Below are positions 18,116-26,032 of a DNA stretch of 64,000 nucleotides, piece by piece. Source of the stretch: Phycisphaeraceae bacterium (GTDB taxonomy: Bacteria; Planctomycetota; Phycisphaerae; Phycisphaerales; UBA1924); NCBI GenBank assembly GCA_019454185.1, contig CP075368.1, forward strand, positions 2,583,649 to 2,647,648. The letters are read 5' to 3'. The first letter of the stretch is position 1. Each line of letters starts with the position of its first letter. The notes beneath the pieces are model-generated. The model searched no databases. It had not been told where the DNA came from and was given only the letters and a program-made list of their open reading frames with translations. Made by a program: the position numbers and the translations under genes.

Positions 18116-18949
18116 CTACTGGATCGGCAGTTTCTGCCATGTGAGGAACGCGCTGCTCTTCTCCCAGATGCCGCTCGTCGCCCCACGACCGGCACGACGC
18201 GGCGCTACAACGATATGGCCTCCCTCTCGCGCAACCACCGTTCCCGCGCTTCCCCGGCGTAACTCCACCGTCACAAACCAGAGCGACGGCTCCGCAACAA
18301 GAACCTCGTTCAGGCGGGCACGGATCTCCGGGGTGACACCGAGGGCGATGGCGGTCTTCGCGACATCCGATTGCTGGATCGGCTGCTCGGCACGGATCGC
18401 AAGCAGCCGCTGCGCGAACTCAACGCCGCCGCTCTGATCCGCGACCGACGCAAACGCCGCCTGGATCACCTCGGCAGGCGCGGATCTCATGCTCACCGCA
18501 ACCGGCCCGACATCGCGCGTCAGCGCAGGCGCGTTCCGATCTCGTGACCCCTGAGGCAGCGAGGCACGCATCAGACGCACCCGCTCGAAGTCACGCCCCG
18601 TCAGCCCCGCCGGTGAGGAAAGCACCGACCCCTGGGCGTCGGCGAACGTCACCTCAGCACGCAATCCATCGCCGAGGTCGAGCGTGAGCACACGCTCACC
18701 ATCAGCGATCAACGGCGCAAGCGAACGACCCGCGAGAGACCTGATCCAGGAGTCCACGATCTCCTGATACCCCTTCGCGGCGTGGTGACGCTGGTACGCC
18801 TCAACCTGTCGCGCGACCGACAAGCGCTGGGTCAACTGACGCTCAAGCATCAGGCCGAGCATGCTGGTGATCCCCGCCGCCGCGAGCACCGCGAGCATCA
18901 GCGCGTACGCGCGCCTGGAAGAAGTGAACCGATACAGCACACGCCTCAT
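18116..18949 (-). CDS. gspK: GspK-like minor pseudopilin
   Basis: The 277-residue protein has a short basic leader and a hydrophobic helix AYALMLAVLAAAGITSMLGLM without the Glu at position 5 of the mature protein, as is usual for GspK, which sits at the pseudopilus tip. The long globular domain includes a helix-rich region near residues 150-235 with LLAIRAEQPIQQSDVAK, comparable to the alpha-domain of GspK. Start and stop overlap neighbouring genes, with four bases shared with gspJ. It acts in the periplasm and inner membrane as part of the priming I-J-K complex. Confidence 0.82.
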   Translation of the reverse strand: MRRVLYRFTSSRRAYALMLAVLAAAGITSMLGLMLERQLTQRLSVARQVEAYQRHHAAKGYQEIVDSWIRSLAGRSLAPLIADGERVLTLDLGDGLRAEVTFADAQGSVLSSPAGLTGRDFERVRLMRASLPQGSRDRNAPALTRDVGPVAVSMRSAPAEVIQAAFASVADQSGGVEFAQRLLAIRAEQPIQQSDVAKTAIALGVTPEIRARLNEVLVAEPSLWFVTVELRRGSAGTVVAREGGHIVVAPRRAGRGATSGIWEKSSAFLTWQKLPIQ

Positions 18950-20154
18950 GATGGCCCCCCTCCGCCGTCGCGGATGGTCTGGGCCGGCCCACGCTCCATT
19001 CTCGGGCCGCCCCCGCCCGGCCCCACCGGCCCCCCACCCGGCCCCCCACCAGGACCACGCTCCCCACGAGGGCGCGCCGGCCGTGCGAGCCCGCCGCCAC
19101 CCTGGCCGCCCGGCCCTCCTCGCCCTTCACCTGCCCCGCCCCCACCCGGGCCCTGTGCTTCGCGAAGTCGTGCAGCTTCTCTGGCCGCCGCGACCTGGCT
19201 CGGCTCCTGCACCGTCGCCCATCCCAACTCAAACATCCAGTTGGCATACACACCCGCAACGGTTCGGATCTCAAGCTGCATATACGCCGGCAGTTCAGAC
19301 GAGTACGTCGCGGCGTGCGCCGGCAGCAACTCTCGCCCCTTGTACACAGACCACTTGCAAGAAGCGATCCCGCGAACCAGCGCCACCGCCGCAGGATCCA
19401 TCCGCGGATCCGCGATCCGTGGGGGCTGGGCCGCGAACGTCTCAAGCCCCGCAGTCGGATTCGGGGGCTGGGCAATCTGCCTCCACCACAGCGTCCACCC
19501 TTCCTGGTCCGGACGCTCAGAAAGAAGATCCGGGGGCGTCAATTCCAGCGCACCCCAGAAGATCGGGACCATCTCCGAACTCTCGGTCGATTCGCTCGCC
19601 CCGGACTCGTCCTCAAGCGCCGGCTCTTCCTCTCGCTCCGAAGCGGAGCTCGACGACGGCTCCGTGCGGACCCCCGCGCTCACGCCCTGTCCTCTTGACA
19701 TCAGACCCGCCGGCGCGACAAACGCCCGCTCCGGAAGCGGCAGCGTCGTCAGCGCAAACTGCACCCGCTGAGGACCGGCCCGAAGCCCGCTGATCTCCTC
19801 CCCCATCGCCGCCGCCGCGATCGGGTCGATATCCATCGGCGCCAGCACAAGCCGCGGCGTGGGCGTGTAGGTGGGTGCCGCGGCTGCCGGCGCGGTCGAG
19901 TTCTGCGAGCCCTGACGACCCTGCTGCTGCATCGGCGCGCTCCCGCCCGCCATCGCCAGAGAACCCAGAGCCCGTCGGATCACCGTCTGGGCCTGTTCGA
20001 GCTCACTGGTGCGCGCCAGACGCGTCGATGATCCCGTCTCGGATCGATCAACAAGGGCCGCGATACCCAGAATCCCCACCAGCACGAGCGCACCCAGCGA
20101 TGCCGCGAGCATCGTCTCGATCAGCGTGAAGGATCGCCGGAGGGGAGCGGTCAT
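18946..20154 (-). CDS. GspJ-like minor pseudopilin with long Gly/Pro-rich tail
   Basis: An N-terminal type III (prepilin) signal, RRS then FTLIETMLAASLGALVLVGI, has the Glu at mature position 5. The residue before the cleavage site is Ser rather than Gly. The central region is a predicted pseudopilin domain with a Ser/Glu-rich insertion near residues 165-195. The last 70 residues are almost only Gly, Pro, Arg and Ala, which is unusual for GspJ (normally about 200 residues against 402 here). It overlaps both gspI and gspK genes by four bases. The function is inferred from the leader and the I-J-K gene order. Confidence 0.82.
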   Translation of the reverse strand: MTAPLRRSFTLIETMLAASLGALVLVGILGIAALVDRSETGSSTRLARTSELEQAQTVIRRALGSLAMAGGSAPMQQQGRQGSQNSTAPAAAAPTYTPTPRLVLAPMDIDPIAAAAMGEEISGLRAGPQRVQFALTTLPLPERAFVAPAGLMSRGQGVSAGVRTEPSSSSASEREEEPALEDESGASESTESSEMVPIFWGALELTPPDLLSERPDQEGWTLWWRQIAQPPNPTAGLETFAAQPPRIADPRMDPAAVALVRGIASCKWSVYKGRELLPAHAATYSSELPAYMQLEIRTVAGVYANWMFELGWATVQEPSQVAAAREAARLREAQGPGGGGAGEGRGGPGGQGGGGLARPARPRGERGPGGGPGGGPVGPGGGGPRMERGPAQTIRDGGGGPS

Positions 20155-20840
20155 CGTCCACCCCCTCGACCCGTCGGCTGGCCCGTCGGTTGACCACTTG
20201 GCTGTCCAGTCGGTTGGGTCGATCCACGCCCACCCTGCTGGCTCGGCTGCATCGGTCCCGCGCCGATCGCCTCAAGCAGTTGCTGCATGCCTCCCGGCTG
20301 CTTCAACAGGTTCTCGGCCGAGTCGGGGTTTCGGAACGCGAGCAGATCGATCAGCCGCCCGATCTGGGCCTGCACCACACCCTCTGTCGCCTGCATCGAA
20401 CCGCCCGACTCTTCGCTGAGCCAGACGCGGACGGTGACCAGCTTGTAGCGACGCTCGGGCGGAATGGCGTTGCGGGGCGTGCGCCCGCCCTGCGCGGGCG
20501 AGTTGTCCTGCACCTCGATCGCCTCGAACCCGACCGGAGACTCCGAGAGCGACCAGCGGTATCGATGGGGTCCGTACTCAAGGGGGGTGATAGGGCTCGG
20601 CATCGCCGACTTGTCGTCGAGATACTGGAGCATCATGCGGTTCGCCAGCTCGGCCGTCGCCAACTGGTGGGTCTGACGGATCTCCACCTGGTGCATATAC
20701 GTGACCGCGCCGAGCACCGTGCTCGCCAGCAGCGCCACCGTCGCGATCGCCAGCACGACCTCAAGCAGGGTCATGCCCCGGCGCCCGGATGGGCCTGCCG
20801 CCCGAGGTCGCCGGTTGGTCTGGTCGCTTGTCACGGGCAC
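20151..20840 (-). CDS. GspI-like minor pseudopilin
   Basis: A 22-residue basic leader ending GRRG precedes MTLLEVVLAIATVALLASTVLG, a canonical prepilin peptidase site with Glu at position 5. The globular part is about 140 residues and is followed by a tail of about 55 residues rich in Gln, Gly and Pro with repeated PTGQPSGQ units. GspI forms the core of the tip complex with J and K. The ATG at 20840 gives a leader of normal composition; ATG at the cleavage site would remove it. It is translationally coupled to gspJ. Confidence 0.82.
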   Translation of the reverse strand: MPVTSDQTNRRPRAAGPSGRRGMTLLEVVLAIATVALLASTVLGAVTYMHQVEIRQTHQLATAELANRMMLQYLDDKSAMPSPITPLEYGPHRYRWSLSESPVGFEAIEVQDNSPAQGGRTPRNAIPPERRYKLVTVRVWLSEESGGSMQATEGVVQAQIGRLIDLLAFRNPDSAENLLKQPGGMQQLLEAIGAGPMQPSQQGGRGSTQPTGQPSGQPTGQPTGRGGGR

Positions 20841-20902
20841 GCTCCGCTCAACGCCTCACCCAGCCGGAGATTGCGGCAACAACCTCGCCGCTCCCGCTGG
20901 GG

Positions 20903-21337
20903 TTATTGCTGGTCGATCAGCCAGACGTCGATGTCGTCCTCGCTGGAGAACTCCCCGTCCGGGCCGGAGGACATCAGGTCATACGGACGCCCGTTCTTCC
21001 CGGGCACCTTGAAGTAAAAATCATTCCCCCACCCGTCAACAGGAAGCTTCTCAAGATACGCGGGCTTGGCCGTCACGAGCAGCGCGAGCGACTCGGGGTA
21101 CTTGCTGTTGTCGAGGTGATAGGTCTTCAACTGGCCGACGACCGTCTGCATGCTCGCCTTGGTGGCACGGATCTTGGCACGCTCCGCGCCGCCGATCACG
21201 TTCACCGCCGCGACGGCCATGAGCACGCCGATGATCGCGAGCACGAGGGTGATCTCGAGCAGCGAGAAGGCCCTTCGGGCACGGGCCACGCCGATCCGTC
21301 GCCCGCCGCACGCCCTGGTTGTCGATCGAGTCTGCAT
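20903..21337 (-). CDS. gspG: Major pseudopilin GspG
   Basis: The 144-residue protein has a basic leader, cleavage before FSLLEITLVLAIIGVLMAV (Glu at position 5), and the typical GspG C-terminal half: AKIRATKASMQTV, LDNSKYPESLALLV, then DGWGNDFYFKVPGKNGRPYDL and an acidic SSGPDGEFSSEDDIDVW calcium-binding loop. GspG polymerises into the pseudopilus that drives secretion through the secretin. AGGAGG lies 7 bases before the ATG, the strongest ribosome site of the operon, as expected for the most abundant subunit. Length is normal. Confidence 0.95.
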   Translation of the reverse strand: MQTRSTTRACGGRRIGVARARRAFSLLEITLVLAIIGVLMAVAAVNVIGGAERAKIRATKASMQTVVGQLKTYHLDNSKYPESLALLVTAKPAYLEKLPVDGWGNDFYFKVPGKNGRPYDLMSSGPDGEFSSEDDIDVWLIDQQ

Positions 21338-21481
21338 CTGTCGCCTCCTGGCACGATCGGGCTCTCTGCCCGTGTATCAACGTACTGCCCCGAGACACGC
21401 CCGGGTGCGGGATTCTAAGGCCCGGTGACGCGCCGGTTACGCCCGGCGGCACACGGCCGAACACGCCCCCACCTTATCGGC

Positions 21482-22684
21482 TCACAGGTTCGCGCTGGTC
21501 GCGTTCATCAGCGGGATCATGATCGCCAGCAGCAGCGAGCCGATCAGCGCGAACATCAGCACGATCAGCAGTGGCTCCAGCATCGCAAGCGTTCGCGAAG
21601 ACTGCTTATCCACCTCGTCCGCAAGGTCCGCCGCAAGACCATCAAACGCCTGTTCAAGGTCACCAGACCGCTCCGCCGCGATCAACAGCCGGCGCGTCGC
21701 AAGCGGCAGCGACTCCACCCGCTCAATCAGCACCCGCAGCAGCCCGCCCTCGATCAGCTTCGTCCGCAGCGTCGCCAGTTCGCTCTTCAGTCGGGGGTGC
21801 CCGATCGCGTTCACACCCACGCCCAGCGAATCAGCAAGCGGAATACCCGCCCGGGTCATCGCCGCCATCACGCTGAAGAAACGCGCAGACTCCTGCGTCA
21901 GCACCACACCCTTCACCAGCGGCGTGCGACGCATGGCCCGCATCAGCACCGCGCCGAGCTGCTTTCTCAGGAAGACCATACCCGCGACCACCCCGAGCAG
22001 CACAAGCAGGATCATCAGCCACTGCTCTCTCAGGAACGTGCCCAGAGCCATCAGCATCTTCGTGAACCACGGAAGCTCGATCCCGCCGCTCACCAGGGCG
22101 TTCCCCACCTTCGGCACGATCACCGTCAGCATCATCACCGTCACGCCGATGCTGATCGTCATCACGATCGCCGGATAGATCAGCAACGTCGCCGCCTTCC
22201 CCGACACCGCCAACTGACGCTTCGCCGAGATCGCCAACTGCTTGCACGCGCCCGCAAGGTCCCCCGTGCGCTCCGCGGCCCTGTACACCGCGATCGACAC
22301 CGTGTCGAACACACCGACCTGCGCACACGCATCCCCGTAACTCGTACCCGCCGCGACCAGCTCCTTCATCCGCACCACAATCGGGCGGCACGAAGGATGA
22401 ACCACCGTCGCCGTCACCTCCAACGCCTCGACCAGCGGCACACCCCTCGACAGCAACTGCGCCAGTTGCCCGTTCAACGCCTCAAAGTCCTTCAGTCTCA
22501 GCTTCAGGTCGGGTGCCGCCCACGCCGGCAAGACCCACGTCCGCATCAGCACCAGCCGCTCGCGCCGCAGAGACTCCGCCAGGGCACGCTCGCCCTGTGC
22601 CTGCCTTAGGCCGAAGCGCCGCCCGCCGTGGCTGGTCGCCGCAAGAAACAGGAAGGCGTTCGGTTTGGCTTGTGCCCGGCTCAC
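21482..22684 (-). CDS. gspF: Type II secretion inner-membrane platform protein GspF
   Basis: The 400-residue protein holds two GspF domains, about residues 65-190 and 270-390, each with the helical pattern ...LLSRGVPLVEALE... and ...MTRAGIPLADSL..., plus ERTGDLAGA and ERSGDLEQAF repeats. Three membrane segments are visible near 165-195, 215-240 and 370-395. GspF is the polytopic core of the assembly platform and contacts the GspE ATPase. The gene is first in a nine-gene minus-strand operon running to 14474. No gspE or gspD lies next to it, unlike most T2SS loci. Confidence 0.93.
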   Translation of the reverse strand: MSRAQAKPNAFLFLAATSHGGRRFGLRQAQGERALAESLRRERLVLMRTWVLPAWAAPDLKLRLKDFEALNGQLAQLLSRGVPLVEALEVTATVVHPSCRPIVVRMKELVAAGTSYGDACAQVGVFDTVSIAVYRAAERTGDLAGACKQLAISAKRQLAVSGKAATLLIYPAIVMTISIGVTVMMLTVIVPKVGNALVSGGIELPWFTKMLMALGTFLREQWLMILLVLLGVVAGMVFLRKQLGAVLMRAMRRTPLVKGVVLTQESARFFSVMAAMTRAGIPLADSLGVGVNAIGHPRLKSELATLRTKLIEGGLLRVLIERVESLPLATRRLLIAAERSGDLEQAFDGLAADLADEVDKQSSRTLAMLEPLLIVLMFALIGSLLLAIMIPLMNATSANL

Positions 22685-22899
22685 GGTGTGATCCTACATA
22701 CAGAAGCGGCAACCGGGAGCAAGCCCGGGCAACATTCGCAGGTCAAGACGCGGTTCTCCCTCTAGATACCGGCCCGAGCATTGATCGGCTCTCTCCGTAC
22801 GCGGACAATATCGGCCCGGCACGGCGCCTGTTGCGCCCCCGTGACACCCCCTGCTCCCCACACCTCAGGGAGCACCCGTCCCAGGAGCCAACCCGCACC

Positions 22900-23940
22900 A
22901 TGCGCGCACTCTTCAAGCACCACGCCGGAAGCGCACTCAAGTTCGACCCCGAACGCCAGAAGCCCGCCTGCGGCCCGCGCGATGTCCTCATCCGCGTCTC
23001 AAAGGTCGGGATCTGCGGCACCGACCGCCACATCTGGGAGTGGGACCAGTGGGCCGCCGGGCGCATCCCCGTCGGCATCGTCACCGGCCATGAGTTCGTG
23101 GGCGTCATCGAAGAGGTCGGCTCGGCCGTTACCAAGTACAAGCCGGGCCTGCGCGTCTCTGCCGAGGGCCACATCACCCAGTGGATGGACTTCAACAGCC
23201 GCACCGGCAACGCCCACATCGCCTCCGACACCCGCATCATCGGCATCGACCGCGACGGATGCTTCGCCGACTACGTCGTCGTCCCCGAAGAGAACGTCTG
23301 GCCCGTGCACGCCAAGATCCCCGACAAAGTCGCGGCGGTGCTCGACCCGCTCGGCAACGCCGTCCACACCGTCATGGCCGCGAACGTGTCGGCCAAGAGC
23401 GTCCTCATCTCCGGCGTCGGCATCATCGGGCTGATGGCCGTCACCGTCGCCAAAGCCGCGGGCGCAGGACGGATCTTCGCGACCGATGTCAACCCCGAAC
23501 GCCTGAAACTCGCGAAGAAGCTCGGCGCGGTCGAGGCGTTCGATGTCCGCCAGGGGACGGGGTACGTCGATGAGATCCGCAAGGCATGCCGCGGCGAGGG
23601 CGTCGATGTGCTGCTCGAGATGTCGGGCGCGCCCTCGGCGTTCGACGAGGGCTTCCGCTCGATGCGGAACGGGGGAACAGCAGCGATCCTCGGGATCCCC
23701 TCCAAGCCGATCACGTGGAACATCACCGAGCACGTCGTCTTCAAGGGCGCGACCGTCCTGGGCATCAACGGACGAAAGATGTTCGAGACCTGGTACCAGA
23801 TGGAAGAACTGCTCCTCTCGGGCAAGTTGGAACTCGATGAGATCATCACCCACGAGTTCCCGATCGAGAAGTTCGAGCAGGCGTTCGAGACCATGATGAG
23901 CGGCGAAGGAATCAAGGTCGTGATGAACGTGAATGGGTGA
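22900..23940 (+). CDS. tdh: L-threonine 3-dehydrogenase-like zinc alcohol dehydrogenase without structural-zinc cysteines
   Basis: Oxidises L-threonine to 2-amino-3-ketobutyrate with NAD. The 346-residue sequence aligns end to end with Tdh: ICGTDRHIWEWDQW (catalytic zinc Cys), GHEFVG (His-Glu), DPLGNAVHT, the Rossmann motif GVGIIGLMA, LEMSGAPSAF and KMFETWY. The region holding the four structural-zinc cysteines in E. coli Tdh aligns without gaps, but all four are changed (to Gln, Asp, Ser and Ala) just after AEGHIT. GGAG lies 6 bases before the ATG. Its 3' end runs straight into an octanucleotide repeat array. No kbl gene is adjacent, so threonine cleavage to glycine cannot be confirmed here. 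Confidence 0.88.
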   Translation: MRALFKHHAGSALKFDPERQKPACGPRDVLIRVSKVGICGTDRHIWEWDQWAAGRIPVGIVTGHEFVGVIEEVGSAVTKYKPGLRVSAEGHITQWMDFNSRTGNAHIASDTRIIGIDRDGCFADYVVVPEENVWPVHAKIPDKVAAVLDPLGNAVHTVMAANVSAKSVLISGVGIIGLMAVTVAKAAGAGRIFATDVNPERLKLAKKLGAVEAFDVRQGTGYVDEIRKACRGEGVDVLLEMSGAPSAFDEGFRSMRNGGTAAILGIPSKPITWNITEHVVFKGATVLGINGRKMFETWYQMEELLLSGKLELDEIITHEFPIEKFEQAFETMMSGEGIKVVMNVNG

Positions 23941-24205
23941 GAAGAAGTGACAGAGTGACGTAGTGACGAAGTCATCAGGTCACGAAGTCATCAAGTCACG
24001 AAGTCACGAAGTCACGAAGTCATGAAGTCATGAAGTCATGAAGTCATGAAGTCGCGAGGTCGCGAAGAGGCGAAGAGGCGAAGAGAACGCAGAGTGGAAG
24101 GTCGGGTGGCATGCCTGCTCGCCTCCATGCCTCCGCGCCTTCTTGCCTTCGTGCCTTCATGCCTCCGTGCCTCCGTGCCTCCGTGCCTTCGTGCCTCCAT
24201 GCCTT
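23941..24205. repeat. Octanucleotide repeat locus 1: GAAGTCAC array facing a GCCTCCGT array
   Basis: From the tdh stop codon to about 24065 the unit GAAGTCAC/GAAGTCAT (8 bp) repeats with few changes, then shades into GCGAAGAG. From about 24115 to 24205 the opposite-strand type GCCTCCGT/GCCTTCGT repeats. The two arms are partly complementary, so the locus could fold into a long imperfect hairpin. Further CTCTGCCC units occur at 24360-24380. Apparent reading frames here are translations of the repeat. Confidence 0.85.
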
Positions 24206-24212
24206 CACGCTG

Positions 24213-24345
24213 CGGAGCAGCGAGCGGCGGTTGCCAGGGTGCGCAGCGCAGCCGCGCAATGTGGGGGGGGCGGCAAGCCAGCCCCTGGAATGAGCCCCCC
24301 GCCCGAAGGGCGCATCCTTGGTGGAGCGGGCCGGACGGCCCCGAC
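24213..24345 (+). repeat. Two-hairpin repeat family, copy A
   Basis: A roughly 130-bp element nearly identical to 25097-25250. It contains a common upstream part (GCAGCCGCGCAATGTG, a run of eight G, CTGGAATGAGCCCCC). It then shows hairpin 1 CGCCC-GAA-GGGCG, the linker CATCCTTGGTGGAG, and hairpin 2 GGGCC-GGAC-GGCCC. No protein-coding pattern is convincing. Confidence 0.7.
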
Positions 24346-24424
24346 TCACTTCTTCTCCACCCTCTGCCCCTCTGCCCCTTTTCCTCAAATTCCCTATCCC
24401 CCTCTCCTCCAATGACTTACAATA

Positions 24425-24460
24425 TCTGTTCCAACAGACACTGACAGACGTATGTCAGTG
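24425..24460. promoter_or_regulatory. Paired palindromes upstream of the HTH-like gene
   Basis: CTGTT-CC-AACAG at 24425-24436 is followed at once by CACTGACA/TGTCAGTG at 24439-24460, an 8-bp perfect inverted repeat with a 6-base centre. Both lie 50-90 bases before the ATG at 24512 in the only AT-richer stretch of the neighbourhood. They look like operator sites, perhaps for the product of the next gene, which has a helix-turn-helix-like N-terminus. The regulator is not shown by sequence alone. Confidence 0.5.
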
Positions 24461-24511
24461 ACAGACCCACCCCGCGCTTGCATCGCAGAATCCCTGTCGT
24501 ACATTCCGGGC

Positions 24512-25483
24512 ATGATCGCCTCTCCCACCGACACCGACCCGGCCCGCACCACACTCGCCGACAACGCCCTGCCAATCCCCGCGCACTTCCCCCACGACTG
24601 GCCCCACCACCTCGTCGTGGACATGCTCAAGCCCGGCCTCGATTTCCGCGCCCTCGCGGCACACATCGGCGTCTCCTTCACCGCCCTCGCCGAACTGATC
24701 AACTCACCACAGGTCCAGGCCGAAACCAACGCCCTCAACGACCTCACCCAGACCCGCGCCCGCCTCCTCGCCCTCTCCGCCGGCCCCCGCTCCATCAGCA
24801 AACTCATCACCATCGTCGATGCCCCACTCCCCCACAACACCGGCATGACACCCGAAGCCGAATCCCGCGCCTGGTGCCGACACGCCGACCTCGCCATCCG
24901 CGCCATCAACGCCCTCACACGCCACACACGCCCATCACCTCCCCCCAACAACTCCGGCCCCAAGCACACCAGCCCCGACAACACCAAACCCGACAACACC
25001 CCAAAGAACCAGCCACCCGCGCCATCAAACCCCGCCCCTTCTCCCACCGCCCCTTCCCCCTCCGCCCCCGACTCACCCACTCCCACATCCGACCCTGCGG
25101 ATCAGCGTGCGGCCGTTGCCAAGGTGCCCAGCGCAGCCGCGCAATGTGGGGGGGGCGGCAAGCCAGCACCTGGAATGAGCCCCCCCGCCGCGGCTTCCCC
25201 ACGCCCGAATCGCGCATCCGTGGTGGAGCAGGCCGGACGACCCCGACTCTCCTCTTCCTTCCCCGACGACCCCTCCGCGTTCAACGCCACCACTGGTGCC
25301 AGCGACACCGAATCCTCAGAACCGACCGAATCCTCTTCATCCCCATTGCCGATTGCACATTCCCCATTGCCCTCTTCTCAGCATTCCTCCGCGGCTCCTC
25401 GCCCTGGCGAGTCTTCGATCCGCGTTGAGCCCTCTTCAGAATCCCACTACACCCGCCACGCCCGCGACCGACCCGCCGCGTGA
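24512..25483 (+). CDS. HTH-like hypothetical protein with disordered repeat-containing C-terminus
   Basis: Residues 20-130 are compact and helix-rich: DFRALAAHIGVSFTALAELI looks like a helix-turn-helix, followed by LNDLTQTRARLLAL and a C-terminal helix ending AIRAINALTR. I believe similar short proteins occur in planctomycetes, but I cannot name a family or function. From residue 135 on the chain is Pro/Ser/Thr-rich and disordered. Part of it is encoded by copy B of the two-hairpin repeat, so that section is repeat-derived. ATG at 24512 is preferred; an in-frame ATG at 24452 lies inside a palindrome. Codons end strongly in C. The real protein may end earlier in related strains. Confidence 0.55.
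   Translation: MIASPTDTDPARTTLADNALPIPAHFPHDWPHHLVVDMLKPGLDFRALAAHIGVSFTALAELINSPQVQAETNALNDLTQTRARLLALSAGPRSISKLITIVDAPLPHNTGMTPEAESRAWCRHADLAIRAINALTRHTRPSPPPNNSGPKHTSPDNTKPDNTPKNQPPAPSNPAPSPTAPSPSAPDSPTPTSDPADQRAAVAKVPSAAAQCGGGGKPAPGMSPPAAASPRPNRASVVEQAGRPRLSSSFPDDPSAFNATTGASDTESSEPTESSSSPLPIAHSPLPSSQHSSAAPRPGESSIRVEPSSESHYTRHARDRPAA
25097..25250 (+). repeat. Two-hairpin repeat family, copy B (inside a coding frame)
   Basis: It shares with copy A the stretch from GCAGCCGCGCAATGTG through CTGGAATGAGCCCCCC. About 20 extra bases (GCCGCGGCTTCCCCAC) precede hairpin 1, which is imperfect here. The linker CATCCGTGGTGGAG and a weakened hairpin 2 follow. It lies in frame in the C-terminal part of the HTH-like protein gene. 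Confidence 0.7.
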
Positions 25484-25508
25484 CCCCACCCATCAACAGG
25501 CACATGAC

Positions 25509-25550
25509 GCCAGACCCCTGACGCCAGACCCCTGACGCCAGACCCCTGAC
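25509..25550 (+). repeat. Three perfect 14-bp direct repeats (iteron-like)
   Basis: GCCAGACCCCTGAC occurs three times head to tail without mismatch at 25509-25522, 25523-25536 and 25537-25550, with a partial unit before (ACATGAC) and after (GTCATG). The array lies less than 100 bases left of the point where strand composition switches. Confidence 0.85.
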
Positions 25551-25582
25551 GTCATGCACACGACTCAGACACACAACACAGA

Positions 25583-25645
25583 GCCGGGGGCATCCGCCCC
25601 GCTCCACCACAGAAGCGCCCTTCGGGCGCCGAGTTCCCGCTGCGC
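25583..25645 (-). repeat. Two-hairpin repeat family, copy C (inverted, short form)
   Basis: On the minus strand: hairpin 1 GCGCCC-GAA-GGGCGC (perfect, 6 bp), linker CTTCTGTGGTGGAG, hairpin 2 GGGGC-GGAT-GCCCC. The long upstream part of copies A and B is missing. Orientation is opposite to A and B. Confidence 0.65.
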
Positions 25646-25702
25646 GGGGGGAGAGCCGCATGCAAGAAGACTTGAAAGTGACCAAGCGAAGAGAGAGCCG
25701 GG

Positions 25703-25756
25703 TCTCCGTTGGGGACCCTCCACGAAGGATGCGTCCTTTGGACGAGGGAATGCCGC
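25703..25756 (-). repeat. Two-hairpin repeat family, copy D (inverted, short form)
   Basis: On the minus strand: hairpin 1 CGTCC-AAA-GGACG, linker CATCCTTCGTGGAG, hairpin 2 GGGTC-CCCAACGGA-GACCC. Both stems differ in sequence from the other copies but keep pairing, while the linker is conserved. Confidence 0.65.
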
Positions 25757-25997
25757 GGATGGCGGGGTGGCTTTCAGGGGCTGGGGCTGGAGTGGGGGTG
25801 GGGGCGAGGGCGAGTGTGGGGATGGCGTCGCGGCGCGGAGGGAGGGCGGCTTGGGCTGTCTTTGGGCCCTCCCGACAAGCCGCGGGGCGAAGCGGGGAAG
25901 GATGCGGCGCGGGGGTGGTTGCCGTTTGTCGTTCCGGACTCGAAGCTGGCGACACATCGCTTTGTTCGCTAAAGTAGCCAAAACCCTAACAACTGGC

Positions 25998-26032
25998 TTG
26001 CCGGTACTGGGACAAACTGCTATCGTGCTATC
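25998..26032 (+). promoter_or_regulatory. Candidate promoter and operator of the restriction-modification cassette
   Basis: TTGCCG at 25998-26003 and TATCGT at 26021-26026 with a TGC extension are spaced 17 bases apart, a plausible -35/-10 pair. The -10 overlaps a direct repeat TGCTATC-G-TGCTATC (26018-26032). This lies 24 bases before the methyltransferase start and would suit autorepression by the protein's N-terminal domain. Assignment is by eye. Confidence 0.4.

Noticed and set aside
25509..25756. CRISPR array
   Set aside because: The 14-bp repeats are directly tandem without spacers, and the hairpin copies are irregular and inverted; no cas genes are present.
25550..25980. Plus- and minus-strand frames of 87-161 residues rich in Gly, Trp or Pro
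   Set aside because: They come from extremely G-rich DNA and inverted hairpin repeats, without start signals or domain character.
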